A stretch of 64,000 bases of DNA. It comes from an uncultured Pseudomonadota bacterium. Lineage in GTDB: Bacteria; Pseudomonadota; Alphaproteobacteria; RF32; CAG-239. A program made the translations under genes and the position numbers. Below, in pieces: positions 35,407-44,254 of this stretch. Where the stretch lies: positions 280,464 to 344,463 of the forward strand of contig CAMRWU010000001.1 in assembly GCA_947054505.1 (NCBI GenBank), written 5' to 3'. The notes beneath the pieces were generated by a model. The model saw only the letters and a program-made list of their open reading frames with translations, was not told the origin of the DNA and made no database searches. The number at the start of each line of letters is the position of its first letter. The stretch's first letter is position 1.

Positions 35407-36902
35407 TATGAATTCCTTCTGCGGCATCTCTGATGCAGATACATGTTAAATTTGTTGCGACACCGTCTGGCACTGATGGTTCTTTTCAGAAACCCCTCAC
35501 CGGAAGTCGGCTTTTGCCAAACTTCTGTAAAATAAGCCATCTCGCCGTTGTAGTTGACAACCAACCACGTTGCCGGTGCGGAATGGATTTTCACGCATTC
35601 GTCTTTGGTCAGGCGATAAATGTCGTTGTTGTGCGGTGTATCTGCAGGTAAACGCATGCCGATATAATCTGCCAATTTGCGAAAGCTGTCAATCACATAA
35701 ACAGGGCAATGGCTGGGAATAAAAGTTGGTTGTTTCAGAATAAGATTGATGTATTCATAATCATTGAGAAAGCCGTGTCCGTATCCTTGCAATTCAGGGT
35801 GGGCAATCACGTCGGTAAACTTGATGTTACGGGAGTTCAGCTGTCCTTTCAGCGGATTAAAATAGGTATGAGCCGTAATAATGCCAAAGCTGTCATGCGG
35901 TGTTTCTCCAAAGTGATTGCTCAGGTCATTAAACGTTCCGATGACAACAAAGTTGTTTTTCAGGGTATCCAGCGGCCGAGAAATTCCATAATAAACTTTT
36001 ATGCGTTTTTCTGCTAATTTTTTGAAGGAAATCCCATATTCTTCAATCAATTTCAGGTATGTGTGAAAGTCGTCGTTTCCGTAAAAGATAACATTTTTGC
36101 GTAGCTTGAGAGCCGCCAGAAAGGCGATGATATACATCTCCGGATGTGTGGGATAAACGGGGATAAAAATTTTGTGTTTACGCGACTTTTTTATCAGTTC
36201 AATTAGTTTTTTGTATGTTCTTGCTTCTTTAACGGCATAACCGTTTTCGGTAATGGCGCAAAAATCGGCAACGACCTGATTAATATCTCCGGACAATTCT
36301 TTCAGTCGGCGCAAATTTGTCGGTTTTCGAAAATAGGTGCTGCTGTCAATTTTCATGTCTCCGGTGTGATAAACCGTTGTGTGGGGAGAGCGAATAATAA
36401 AACCGAGACTGTCAAAACAAGTGTGAGATGATGAAATAGCTTCAATTGTCAGGTTGCCGATTGTTATGATACTACCGTCGTTGATGATTTTAAACGTCGG
36501 ACGTCTTGATTGGGGAACTGCAAACTCGTCGTAAAGATTGTCCAAAATCATTTGTGTATATCGTCCGCCATATATCGGAGGCAGGCGATATCCTGCTTTG
36601 AGGTAGTGGACGATTCCGTTTAAATGGTCGGGGTGTGAGTGGGTTAGGAATAAGGCTTCCGGCCGAAATTGTTTGCTGTCAAGCAGGCTTCTGATATCAG
36701 GAACTGCGGCGACGGAATTTTTTATTCCCAAGGCTTGATGATTGTCAAATTTTCCTAAATCAACAAGAATTGTCGTCTTTTTGATTTTTTCTTTTTGCAG
36801 AGTTATGTCAGTGTACTGATAGCAGTGTCCGCTGATTTGGTCTGTATTATTTCCGCCAAAAGGCCTCCAGTAGAGGCCTGTTTCTGTTATCTGTTCTGAC
36901 AT
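35406..36902 (-). CDS. RNase J-like beta-CASP metallo-beta-lactamase protein
   Basis: 498 aa. Metal-binding LFLTHSHPDHLNGI (HxHxDH), then SSSHTCFDSLGFIIRSP and VYHTGDMKIDSS give the metallo-beta-lactamase ligands in the RNase J pattern. A beta-CASP insert and a late HPELQGYGHGFLNDYE plus IPSHCPVYVI, equivalent to the RNase J VSGHA ... PVHGE part, follow. RNase J proteins are 5'-3' exo/endoribonucleases. This one diverges from true RNase J and lacks its long C-terminal domain, so RNA is a likely but unproven substrate. Confidence 0.75.
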   Translation of the reverse strand: MSEQITETGLYWRPFGGNNTDQISGHCYQYTDITLQKEKIKKTTILVDLGKFDNHQALGIKNSVAAVPDIRSLLDSKQFRPEALFLTHSHPDHLNGIVHYLKAGYRLPPIYGGRYTQMILDNLYDEFAVPQSRRPTFKIINDGSIITIGNLTIEAISSSHTCFDSLGFIIRSPHTTVYHTGDMKIDSSTYFRKPTNLRRLKELSGDINQVVADFCAITENGYAVKEARTYKKLIELIKKSRKHKIFIPVYPTHPEMYIIAFLAALKLRKNVIFYGNDDFHTYLKLIEEYGISFKKLAEKRIKVYYGISRPLDTLKNNFVVIGTFNDLSNHFGETPHDSFGIITAHTYFNPLKGQLNSRNIKFTDVIAHPELQGYGHGFLNDYEYINLILKQPTFIPSHCPVYVIDSFRKLADYIGMRLPADTPHNNDIYRLTKDECVKIHSAPATWLVVNYNGEMAYFTEVWQKPTSGEGFLKRTISARRCRNKFNMYLHQRCRRRNS

Positions 36903-36916
36903 AACCTGTAAAAATT

Positions 36917-37660
36917 TTACTTAACCTTGCTCTTTCTGTATTCGGCAAGTTTTGCTTCCCGCCAAGCTTGTGCTTTAGCGGCAACTTTCTGTTCAATATC
37001 TTTTTGTTTCATTTCTAAAGCATCAACCGCAGGTTTTTTTGCCGGTCTGATATTGCTGAGCGGACTAAAAAGCCTTGCTTTTGTATCATTTTGAGCCATT
37101 TTGACTTTTTCATAAGCCGTGGCTAATCTTTTCTTGTATTGTTGAGCTTTGTGCGGAACACTTGAGTGATAAGCCATGGCGGCTTTTACCCAGTCGTGAT
37201 CACGATTCTCATAAAGATTTTTCAAAAATTTTGCGCCGTATTCCACATTTTTACGCGGATCAAAGGCTTCTTCCACACTTTCGAAAGCATCTGGGTGATA
37301 GGCAAGATTAATCTGCATACAACCGACATCGATACTTTTTATCCCTGCTTTTTGCAGGCGTTTAACTTCTGCAATAGCTTCTGCTTTGGTGTTAAAAAAC
37401 ATTCCTTTACCGCGGGCGTTAACCGTCCAAGGCCATGCGATGTTTTGCTTTTTATCGGCATTCCATCGTCCGGATTCAACACTGGTGATTGTTGCTAATA
37501 AATGTTTTTTTATTTTATATTCTTTTTCTATTTGTTGTGTGGTTTCCATACAAACCAAGGCGTCATCGATGACTGGTGAATATGCCTGAGCCTGTACTGG
37601 CTGAATTAACATCAGCAATATGAGCAAAAACATAAAATTTTTTGATACGAACTCTCGCAT
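36917..37660 (-). CDS. Lytic transglycosylase (SLT domain)
   Basis: 247 aa from the ATG at 37660, chosen because a signal peptide (LLILLMLIQPVQAQ) then starts the protein and a GGGGGA lies 8 bases upstream. SLT fold: TITSVESGRWN with the catalytic Glu, VGCMQINLAYHPDAF, then EYGAKFLKNLYENR and AAMAYHSSVPHKAQQY. It cleaves peptidoglycan. The C-terminal tail is basic and helical. It is 7 kb from the pilus operon; R64-type pili use a PilT transglycosylase, so a link is possible but unproven. Confidence 0.88.
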   Translation of the reverse strand: MREFVSKNFMFLLILLMLIQPVQAQAYSPVIDDALVCMETTQQIEKEYKIKKHLLATITSVESGRWNADKKQNIAWPWTVNARGKGMFFNTKAEAIAEVKRLQKAGIKSIDVGCMQINLAYHPDAFESVEEAFDPRKNVEYGAKFLKNLYENRDHDWVKAAMAYHSSVPHKAQQYKKRLATAYEKVKMAQNDTKARLFSPLSNIRPAKKPAVDALEMKQKDIEQKVAAKAQAWREAKLAEYRKSKVK

Positions 37661-37892
37661 CCCTCTGTTCCCCCAAAATGGCCACAAATATCCCTTATGC
37701 AACAAACATGCCAATTTCAACTTGCTTAAGGCCTGCAAACGTATTAAAGATTTTGAGGTTGGTTAATAAAAAATATAAACTCCCTAATTGTTAAATCAGT
37801 CAACAATTACTGTTTATAGATTAAAACAAACAGGCCATTCCTTTCATACATATTTATAAATGACCTAAAAACAAGAGGGGTTTATAACATAA

Positions 37893-38804
37893 CTATTTTT
37901 TAAAATCCAGCAAAAATTTTCCAAGACTGATAATTGCTTCGCTTATATTGTTGCTAATGGGCTGAAAATCTGGAGTTTTTTGGTATGAAGATTCTTTCAT
38001 ATACAAGCTACGATTAATCTCCAACTGTAGCGTATAGATGTTTTTTCGCGGTTGGCAGTAGTTAAATGCGATATAGGCTCCGGCATAAGGACGATTAAAT
38101 TCCACGCGATAATCTTTAGCGGAGAGTGACGCGGCCAGTTGGCGGGAGATTTCTGTCGGGCAACTTTCATCAAAAAGGGTGCACAGGCAAAAATCCAGCG
38201 GCTTAGCTTCATTCATAATATTACAGATGAGTGAGGGCATGGAATGGCAGTCCAACAGCAGGCAAAAGCCGAATTTGCGAACGCACTTGTCGACCAGTTG
38301 CTTGAGTCGTTTGTGATATGGCTCATAGACATTACGGATTCGTTCCATTGCTTCCGGGTAAGAAAGCTTGCCGTTATAAATATTTTTGTTTTGCGAAACA
38401 ATACGGTGGATGACGCCAAGTCCGACACGGCATCGGCGACTGCCGGCAGAGGTCGAATTCTCGGGTGCATCATAAAACATCGTTTCATCCAGCTCGATTT
38501 TGTCACGGTTTACATCAACAAAGGTGCGGGGAATTCTCATGCTGAGCAAGGGTATCCCGACATCTGAAGCTTGGCGGACGAGTTCATCGACAAAGCAGTC
38601 CTCTGATGAGCGGAGTTCGTTTTCCGACAGAGTGCTGTTAGCCAGAAACTCTGCGGGAAAATCGCGTCCGCTGTGTGGGGACGACATGACAATAGGAAAC
38701 AGCATCTCTTTGGTGTTATATTCATCAAAGATTTTGAGTTTTGAATAATCAATGCTGAAATCAATATGTGTATCGTTCACCGGTGGATGTCCTTTCAAAA
38801 TCAT
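37893..38804 (-). CDS. N-formylglutamate amidohydrolase family protein
   Basis: 303 aa. MSSPHSGRDFPAEF, RIPRTFVDVNRDKIELDETM, LLLDCHSMPS and AYIAFNYCQPRKNIYTLQLE are the conserved blocks (metal-binding His and Asp/Glu). The enzyme of this family releases glutamate and formate from N-formylglutamate in histidine degradation, but no hut gene is nearby. Relatives act on other formylated compounds. Confidence 0.88.
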   Translation of the reverse strand: MILKGHPPVNDTHIDFSIDYSKLKIFDEYNTKEMLFPIVMSSPHSGRDFPAEFLANSTLSENELRSSEDCFVDELVRQASDVGIPLLSMRIPRTFVDVNRDKIELDETMFYDAPENSTSAGSRRCRVGLGVIHRIVSQNKNIYNGKLSYPEAMERIRNVYEPYHKRLKQLVDKCVRKFGFCLLLDCHSMPSLICNIMNEAKPLDFCLCTLFDESCPTEISRQLAASLSAKDYRVEFNRPYAGAYIAFNYCQPRKNIYTLQLEINRSLYMKESSYQKTPDFQPISNNISEAIISLGKFLLDFKK

Positions 38805-38895
38805 TATCAGAATAACATGAGATTCTTAAATATTCGCTAATAATAAAAAAGTGCTTGCATTTATGATTTGTATGGGTTAATAACAAAAACACAGC

Positions 38896-38971
38896 GGGTG
38901 TGTAGCTCAGCGGTATGAGCACTACGTTGACATCGTAGGGGTCACAAGTTCGATCCTTGTCACACCCACCA
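38896..38971 (+). tRNA. tRNA-Val (anticodon GAC)
   Basis: 76 nt. Acceptor GGGTGTG/CACACCC is perfect, the anticodon stem CTACG/CGTAG encloses TTGACAT, the T arm is ACAAG-TTCGATC-CTTGT and the CCA is encoded. A terminator follows at once. Confidence 0.95.
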
Positions 38972-39240
38972 ATCAAAAAAGTCGCCATTTTGGCGGCTTT
39001 TTTGTTGGCTGAGTGTGCTGGAGAGAACTTGTGAAACAAGTTTGGAGTCGATAGTTGCCGAAAACGAGATTTGAGCTTAGCTTTAGCTTAGCGAAATTCG
39101 AAGTTTGAGGCTTACGTGACGAAAGGGGCCCACGGAGTGGGAATGTCCATCCTTGTCACACCCACCAATCAAAAAAGTCGCCATTTTGGCGGCTTTTTTG
39201 TTGGCTGAGTGTGCTGGAGAGAACTTGTGAAACAGGTTTG
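38953..39240 (+). repeat. Direct duplication of tRNA-Val 3' end and its terminator
   Basis: The last 19 nt of the tRNA (from ATCCTTGTCACA to CCA), its terminator and the following 40 bp are repeated 196 bp later: 38953-39044 and 39149-39240, 92 bp with one mismatch. The second copy lacks the rest of the tRNA. The spacer 39045-39148 has internal short repeats (GCTTAGCTTTAGCTTAGC) and no gene. Confidence 0.85.
38975..39004 (+). terminator. Terminator of tRNA-Val (copy 1; copy 2 at 39171-39200)
   Basis: AAAAAAGTCGCC / GGCGGCTTTTTT hairpin, present twice because of the duplication. Confidence 0.8.
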
Positions 39241-39265
39241 TGTAAAAAGGTGTTTCCAGTCCAAA

Positions 39266-40225
39266 TTACTTCTTATAAAACACGCGACGTAAAATGGCGA
39301 TGGCCATATTGGTTGCCAGACGAGCTGGTTTGCTCTTGGCCAAAGCATTTAGCATCACAAAATCGTGAGTGGTATTGTTGACACGCACCGAACTGACATC
39401 AACGCCGGCCTGTATCAGTTTTCGGGCATAAGCCTCGCCTTCATCACGCAACACGTCATTTTCGGCAGTGATAATTAATGCCGGCGGTAAACCTTCAAGA
39501 TGATGAATATCAGCTTGCAACGGTGAGGCTGTTATTTCTTTCCGATCCTCAATGTTGGGGGCATAGGCGTCCCAGAACCACTGCATCGCCTTTTTTGTTA
39601 GCCATGGTCCGTTGGCATAATCATTATAAGACGGTGTGTCAAAATTGGCATCGGTCACCGGATAAAACAATAATTGGAAAGCAATTTTTGGGCTTCCGTT
39701 TTCCTTGGCCATAAGCGCCATAATCGTCGCCATATTCCCACCGACACTGTCACCGGCAACCACCAGTTTTGCTGTGTTAAAGTTAAAATTTTCGGATTCT
39801 TTTACAATATATTGCAAGGCGGCAAACATCTCTTTGATGGCTTGCGGGTAGCGAGCTTCCGGAGATGGCGGATAGATTGGAAAAACAACGGCGGCTTCAG
39901 CACCGACAGCCAGTTCTCGGATAAGACGGTCATGCGTTTTTTCATCACCCATGACCCAGCCGCCGCCATGAATATAGAAAATAATCGGCAAAACTTTGCG
40001 AGCGTTGCGCGGGCGTACAATTCGTGTTGGCAACATTCTACCCTTGCCGACCGGAATGCGAATGTCTTCAATCTCTGCATCGGCTTTTGCAACGGGCAAA
40101 GACTGTGCATCAAGCAAAACCTGACGGGCTTGCTCCGGTGTTAATTCGTATAAAGGGCGGGTTGTGTTTTTTTCGACATCGCTGATAAATTGTGCGGTAT
40201 CAATTGTCAAATGGACTTCGGCCAT
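39266..40225 (-). CDS. Alpha/beta hydrolase of the HSL/GDXG lipase family
   Basis: 319 aa. Oxyanion-hole motif IFYIHGGGWVMGD (HGGG), nucleophile elbow VVAGDSVGGNMA (GDSxG), acid Asp in PALIITAENDVLRDEGE and His in NNTTHDFVML. Hydrolyses short-chain esters or lipid-like substrates. No signal peptide. AGGAGGAAAC-type ribosome site upstream. Confidence 0.9.
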   Translation of the reverse strand: MAEVHLTIDTAQFISDVEKNTTRPLYELTPEQARQVLLDAQSLPVAKADAEIEDIRIPVGKGRMLPTRIVRPRNARKVLPIIFYIHGGGWVMGDEKTHDRLIRELAVGAEAAVVFPIYPPSPEARYPQAIKEMFAALQYIVKESENFNFNTAKLVVAGDSVGGNMATIMALMAKENGSPKIAFQLLFYPVTDANFDTPSYNDYANGPWLTKKAMQWFWDAYAPNIEDRKEITASPLQADIHHLEGLPPALIITAENDVLRDEGEAYARKLIQAGVDVSSVRVNNTTHDFVMLNALAKSKPARLATNMAIAILRRVFYKK

Positions 40226-40283
40226 AGTTTCCTCCTTAAATCTGTTTTTTTTATTGATATAAGGAGGAAAGGCCGCTTTTCAA

Positions 40284-40883
40284 CTACATATAAGGCCAAC
40301 CGATGGTTTGACTGATAAGAACTTCTTCTGCTGGAATACCGAGTTCTTGTGCGATTCCTTCTTTGTCAAACATTCCTCTGACGACGTTGTTTAAGCCGCA
40401 ACCGGCTGTGTAGAGGGCAACATTTTGATAGGCGGAACCGGCATGCATTGGAGCATATTTGGGGTCTTTTCCGGTAAAGAGCAATGTTAGCGGCGCATCA
40501 GACATAAATTCCTGCTTGTTGAAATAAGAACGCAAATCTTTGTCGCTGACGGGATTGAGAGTGTTGGATTCTCCGTCATAAAGAAATGTTCCGTCGGCTT
40601 TAACCACATAAACCTGCATATCTTGCAGATTGCGAGCAGTAGGGATAGTGCGTTTCCCATCGTGAGAAATCCCCCAAGCAGCATAAAGGATGTCACTCAA
40701 CATCTGGTCGTCAATCTTTTTGGCGCTAAATTCGCGAGTGGTTTTACGTCTGGTGATTGCTTCCATCAGAGGAATGCCTCCGTCTTTCTGAGGCTCTGGA
40801 AGCTTGAGAATATCAGCCGCCGTTGCATCAAAGGCGGCAAGTCCTTGAACCAGTCCTAAAGCCATCATTAATTTTTTCTTCAT
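40284..40883 (-). CDS. Nitroreductase-family protein with signal peptide
   Basis: 199 aa. A likely signal peptide (residues 1-22, ending ATAA) precedes the FMN-binding start AITRRKTTREFSAKKIDDQM and the helix LSDILYAAWGISHDGKRTIP, PTARNLQDMQVYVV. Later, HAGSAYQNVALYTAGCGLNN completes the fold (SagB/ThcOx-like). Flavin-dependent reductase of unknown substrate; export before folding with FMN would be unusual. It ends in VLISQTIGWPYM. Confidence 0.85.
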   Translation of the reverse strand: MKKKLMMALGLVQGLAAFDATAADILKLPEPQKDGGIPLMEAITRRKTTREFSAKKIDDQMLSDILYAAWGISHDGKRTIPTARNLQDMQVYVVKADGTFLYDGESNTLNPVSDKDLRSYFNKQEFMSDAPLTLLFTGKDPKYAPMHAGSAYQNVALYTAGCGLNNVVRGMFDKEGIAQELGIPAEEVLISQTIGWPYM

Positions 40884-41066
40884 TTTGCTCTCCTTTCAAT
40901 ACGTGACACCCCAAAGATAATATTCACTTATTAAAAAGTCTATCTTGAATTAACATTTTGGTAAACTAAATCAGCTATAATGAATGTAACGCAAGGTTAT
41001 AAAGGGGCTTGCAAAAAAAATTATTTTGTGTTACTAAAAATTTTACAAAACTATGGATTAACAGGA

Positions 41067-41426
41067 ATGATAATTGATAGTAACAATAAAAAACAAAAAA
41101 GCATCTTGACCAACAAGTGCTTTTACCAGACGACGGCACGAATTATGCGTGACTTTGAAGAAAAAGGTTATGCAAATTCGGCGGATGAAACTGCAAAAGT
41201 TATTTCCGCGTACCATGACATCGTCAAAAAGAAAATCAAGAACAACTACAATGCGGATTATAACGCCGCATTCAAGCGTATTGACAATGCCATCCAGACA
41301 TTGGCCAATCAAGTTTTTTATGATTTGGATAAAAAGAGTCTTGATTGCGCCTATCATTCATTTGAAGAGTTTGACCATATCGGCGCTATTGTCACCCGCC
41401 AGCGTGCCAAAAAAGGCTCTATTTAG
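41067..41426 (+). CDS. Hypothetical cytoplasmic protein
   Basis: About 119 aa from the ATG at 41067; a start at 40980 would add 29 residues that look less coding. Helical, basic, with TNKCFYQTTARIMRDFEEKG, ADYNAAFKRIDNAIQTLANQ and SLDCAYHSFEEF. No family recognised; weak ribosome site at both starts. It stands alone. Confidence 0.5.
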   Translation: MIIDSNNKKQKSILTNKCFYQTTARIMRDFEEKGYANSADETAKVISAYHDIVKKKIKNNYNADYNAAFKRIDNAIQTLANQVFYDLDKKSLDCAYHSFEEFDHIGAIVTRQRAKKGSI

Positions 41427-41557
41427 TTTCCTGGCTCTATTTTCCTGATTGTCTTCCGAACATTTTCGGATGTGTGTTTTTATTACTCTCATATTGCCAG
41501 AAACATTTTTTTAGGCTACAGATAAAGCATTACCTGTAACTATTATAAGGATATGCT

Positions 41558-42523
41558 ATGAAAAGATTATCTTTAATCGGATGTGGTCGCTGGGGAACGT
41601 TTCTTGGTTGGTATGCCGCCAACTATTGTGGTTTTGACGTTGATATGTATGATATCCCAACGTCACCCAACTTTTTGGAACTGCGGGATACGCGCAAAAA
41701 TCCGTACTTAACCTTGTCTGATAACATGACCTTGCACGACAATTTGTCGGCAGTGTTAAAAAATGACATCATCATTGTTTCTATCGGTTGCCAGTATTTC
41801 CGCGGTTTATGCAAGGAATTGAGCGCATATGACTTGACCGGCAAGACATTTTTGTTGGCAATGAAAGGGTTGGAAGAACCCGGCGCCCAGATTATGCATG
41901 CGATTATGAAAGAGGAAATCAAGCAAGACATTCATGTTGCTGTTTTGGCTGGCCCCGGACATGTTCAGGACTATATGAAGGGGGTGCCGTCCTGTGCAGT
42001 GATTGACAGTGATGAGGAAGATGTTAAAGATCGTCTGATTAAATTACTGCAAAGTGATTTGATTCGTTTATATTATGGGGCAGACTTGATGGGCAACCAG
42101 ATTGGTGCCGCGATGAAAAATGTAATCGGTATCGCTGCCGGTATCTTGGATGGATTAGAGTGGTATGGTTTGAAAGGGGCTTTGATGGCTCGTGCGCCGA
42201 TTGAAGTCGGTCGCTTCATCAAACACTTTGGCGGCAACCCTATGACGGCTTATGGTTTGGCTCACTTGGGCGACTATGAGGCGACTTTGTTCTCCAAACA
42301 CAGTCACAATCGTACTTTTGGCGAAAAGTTTGCCCGAGGTGAAGATTTTGGCAAGTTGGCAGAAGGTGTGCCGACCTTAAAGGCTGTTAAGCAGATTGCC
42401 GATGCCGAAAATATTGATATGCCGATTTGTCAGGCTTTATATAAGGCTGTTTATGAAAAGGCCGACATCAAGCAAACCATTCGCAGTATCTTTGAGCGTG
42501 ATTTAAAGAAAGAATTTTACTAA
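41558..42523 (+). CDS. gpsA: NAD(P)-dependent glycerol-3-phosphate dehydrogenase-like protein
   Basis: 321 aa. Rossmann motif LIGCGRWGTFLGWYAA (GxGxxG), the VLAGPGHVQDYMKGVPSCAV block, GNQIGAAMKNVIGIAAGIL with the catalytic Lys, and PMTAYGLAHLGDYEATLFS and HNRTFGEKFARG at the C-terminus. It makes glycerol-3-phosphate for phospholipids. Family call is firm; the sequence is somewhat diverged (GPGHV for GPSFA). Followed after 20 bp by an LTA-synthase-like gene. Confidence 0.85.
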   Translation: MKRLSLIGCGRWGTFLGWYAANYCGFDVDMYDIPTSPNFLELRDTRKNPYLTLSDNMTLHDNLSAVLKNDIIIVSIGCQYFRGLCKELSAYDLTGKTFLLAMKGLEEPGAQIMHAIMKEEIKQDIHVAVLAGPGHVQDYMKGVPSCAVIDSDEEDVKDRLIKLLQSDLIRLYYGADLMGNQIGAAMKNVIGIAAGILDGLEWYGLKGALMARAPIEVGRFIKHFGGNPMTAYGLAHLGDYEATLFSKHSHNRTFGEKFARGEDFGKLAEGVPTLKAVKQIADAENIDMPICQALYKAVYEKADIKQTIRSIFERDLKKEFY

Positions 42524-42543
42524 TTATTTGTTAGAGAAACCAG

Positions 42544-43980
42544 ATGTTAAAAAATATCCTGTTTTTATTGTTCTGCAGTATTGAACCGGTAATTTTTCAT
42601 AACATCTGGTTTCAAAAAGGTCCGTTGGTGGATCTTGATTATACCTTAGTTTGGTTGTTTGCTCTTTGTCTGTGGGGAGCAATTTTTACTTTGCCGCGAG
42701 CTTTTATCGCCATAATGTTTGTTCTGCAGGCGCAGGCCTCGATATTATTGACCATTTGGCACAGTCATTTTGACAATCCTTTGTCGTTATTCGTTATCTT
42801 TCAGCAATATCGTGAGGGACTGAATTTTGCAACCAAAGTCTGGACAACGTTTCTCAATCCATTGTTACTGCTTCCATTAGGATTTTTAATTGTCCAGCTT
42901 GTCTGGCTCCGTTATTTTATGCCGCAAAAAAGCTGGCAATGGCGCTCGGTTTTTTATGTGCCGTTGCTGGTGTTGTTGGGTGGCTCGTATCATACGTTTA
43001 GTCGTCAGCCTTTTACGAATATGGATTTCAAAGCCTATACAAAAGCAATGGGCTATACAGAAGGTTGGATATATGAGCTGATGACCTCTTATGATAAAAA
43101 GGTGCTTATAGAAAAAACGTTGCAAAGCATCCATCAACCGACATCTCAATTACCTGCCGAATTGCAAAAAGTAAGTCTGCCAAACCACATTTATCTTGTT
43201 CAGGTTGAAAGCTTGGATTATGTCGCTTATAACGGAGAGGCTGATGGCCAAAAGATTATGCCGTTTTTGCAGTCATTAGCACCGCAAAGTGCCGTCTACA
43301 AAGTTCGTCCGTTGTCGCATTTCTGTTCAGCAAACGCCGATTTCTCACTGATGAGTAAATTGACGAATAACGAAGAGCTTTATGCCGCGATGTATTGGAT
43401 GTTGCCGAAAGATTTTTACGGACAATTTACCTCCTTGCCGCAAAAGCTAGAAAGAAAAGGCTATCGCACATCTTTCTTCCACGGTTATATTAAAGGTTTT
43501 TATAATCGGGAAATTCCGTATGCTCATTATGGCTTTGATGATGTTTATTTTCTTGAAAATATGCCCCAAGAGCTCAATCACGGTGAAATGGGCATAGATG
43601 ATGTGGAGGCAATAGATTTTGCTTTGGCTAAAAATAAAGAAACGCAGGCTGAAAAGCAATTTAACTTTATCATCACCCTGAGTTCGCATTCTAACTATGA
43701 AATAGCTTTGCGCAATTTAGCGCCACACACAGCCCCAAAAACCGATAAAGAAAAATATGCCAACGCCATTAACTATGTCGATAAGGCGTTTGAAAAACTA
43801 ATCAAAAACACACCGGAAGACAGTTTGTATATCTTTTATTCTGACCATCCAAGCAATATAAATGCCGATAAAAATACCTTGTTGTTTATCTACGGCAAGG
43901 CTCAAAATCTGGCGTATCAGGGAACAATAAACTTTCCTAGCATTACCGAAATCGTCCACGGCTTGGTGGAGCAAAAATAG
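42544..43980 (+). CDS. LTA synthase/OpgB-like sulfatase-fold phosphotransferase
   Basis: 478 aa. About five membrane helices in residues 1-160, then a periplasmic alkaline-phosphatase/sulfatase-fold domain: NHIYLVQVESLDYVAYNGEA, LSHFCSANADFSLMSKL, LERKGYRTSFFHGYIKGFY, IITLSSHSNYE and LYIFYSDHPSN (metal-binding Asp-His). In LtaS the nucleophile is the Thr of KTSDAEF; here the matching stretch reads CSANADF, so Ser would take its place, or activity is lost. Relatives move phosphoglycerol or phosphoethanolamine onto envelope glycans. It is probably co-transcribed with the gpsA-like gene. Confidence 0.75.
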   Translation: MLKNILFLLFCSIEPVIFHNIWFQKGPLVDLDYTLVWLFALCLWGAIFTLPRAFIAIMFVLQAQASILLTIWHSHFDNPLSLFVIFQQYREGLNFATKVWTTFLNPLLLLPLGFLIVQLVWLRYFMPQKSWQWRSVFYVPLLVLLGGSYHTFSRQPFTNMDFKAYTKAMGYTEGWIYELMTSYDKKVLIEKTLQSIHQPTSQLPAELQKVSLPNHIYLVQVESLDYVAYNGEADGQKIMPFLQSLAPQSAVYKVRPLSHFCSANADFSLMSKLTNNEELYAAMYWMLPKDFYGQFTSLPQKLERKGYRTSFFHGYIKGFYNREIPYAHYGFDDVYFLENMPQELNHGEMGIDDVEAIDFALAKNKETQAEKQFNFIITLSSHSNYEIALRNLAPHTAPKTDKEKYANAINYVDKAFEKLIKNTPEDSLYIFYSDHPSNINADKNTLLFIYGKAQNLAYQGTINFPSITEIVHGLVEQK

Positions 43981-44050
43981 TCACTTTGGCTAGGGCATAT
44001 AGAAAAGTGACGGAATAGAATTATCTTATATGTGTTCACGATGATGGTGT

Positions 44051-44107
44051 TTCTTATGCCATTATGAGTGTACAACACATTCTCACTACACGATAATGGC
44101 ACAAGAA
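44051..44107. repeat. Long imperfect palindrome in the gap before the pilin genes
   Basis: TTCTTATGCCATTAT at 44051-44065 and ATAATGGCACAAGAA at 44093-44107 pair with one mismatch around a 27-nt loop. The surrounding gap (43981-44254) has no gene. It has no T-run, so it is not a simple terminator. Confidence 0.6.
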
Positions 44108-44154
44108 AGAAAACATTGCGTTTTGTCTTTTGCCGGCAAAGTTAGGGGAGGATG

Positions 44155-44190
44155 GAAAGGCATCAGATAAAACTGATGCCTTTTTTTATC
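44155..44190 (+). terminator. Terminator after the LTA-synthase-like gene
   Basis: AAAGGCATCAG / CTGATGCCTTTTTTT hairpin. Confidence 0.8.
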
Positions 44191-44208
44191 TCATATCATC
44201 TGAGGCAC

Positions 44209-44240
44209 TAAAAAAGGGCTTGTTGCCAAGCCCTTTTTTG
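44209..44240 (-). terminator. Terminator of pilin gene A
   Basis: AAAAAAGGGCTTG / CAAGCCCTTTTTT hairpin at the 3' end of the minus-strand pilin gene. Confidence 0.8.
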
Positions 44241-44254
44241 AAGAAGAATAATGT

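Noticed and set aside
38761..39039. 92-aa minus-strand frame across tRNA-Val containing a CDKDRTCDPYDVN stretch
   Set aside because: This is the well-known false protein obtained by translating the complement of a tRNA gene.
38953..39240. Integrated island bounded by att sites
   Set aside because: Only 104 bp lie between the repeats and no integrase is in the window, so at most a scar remains.
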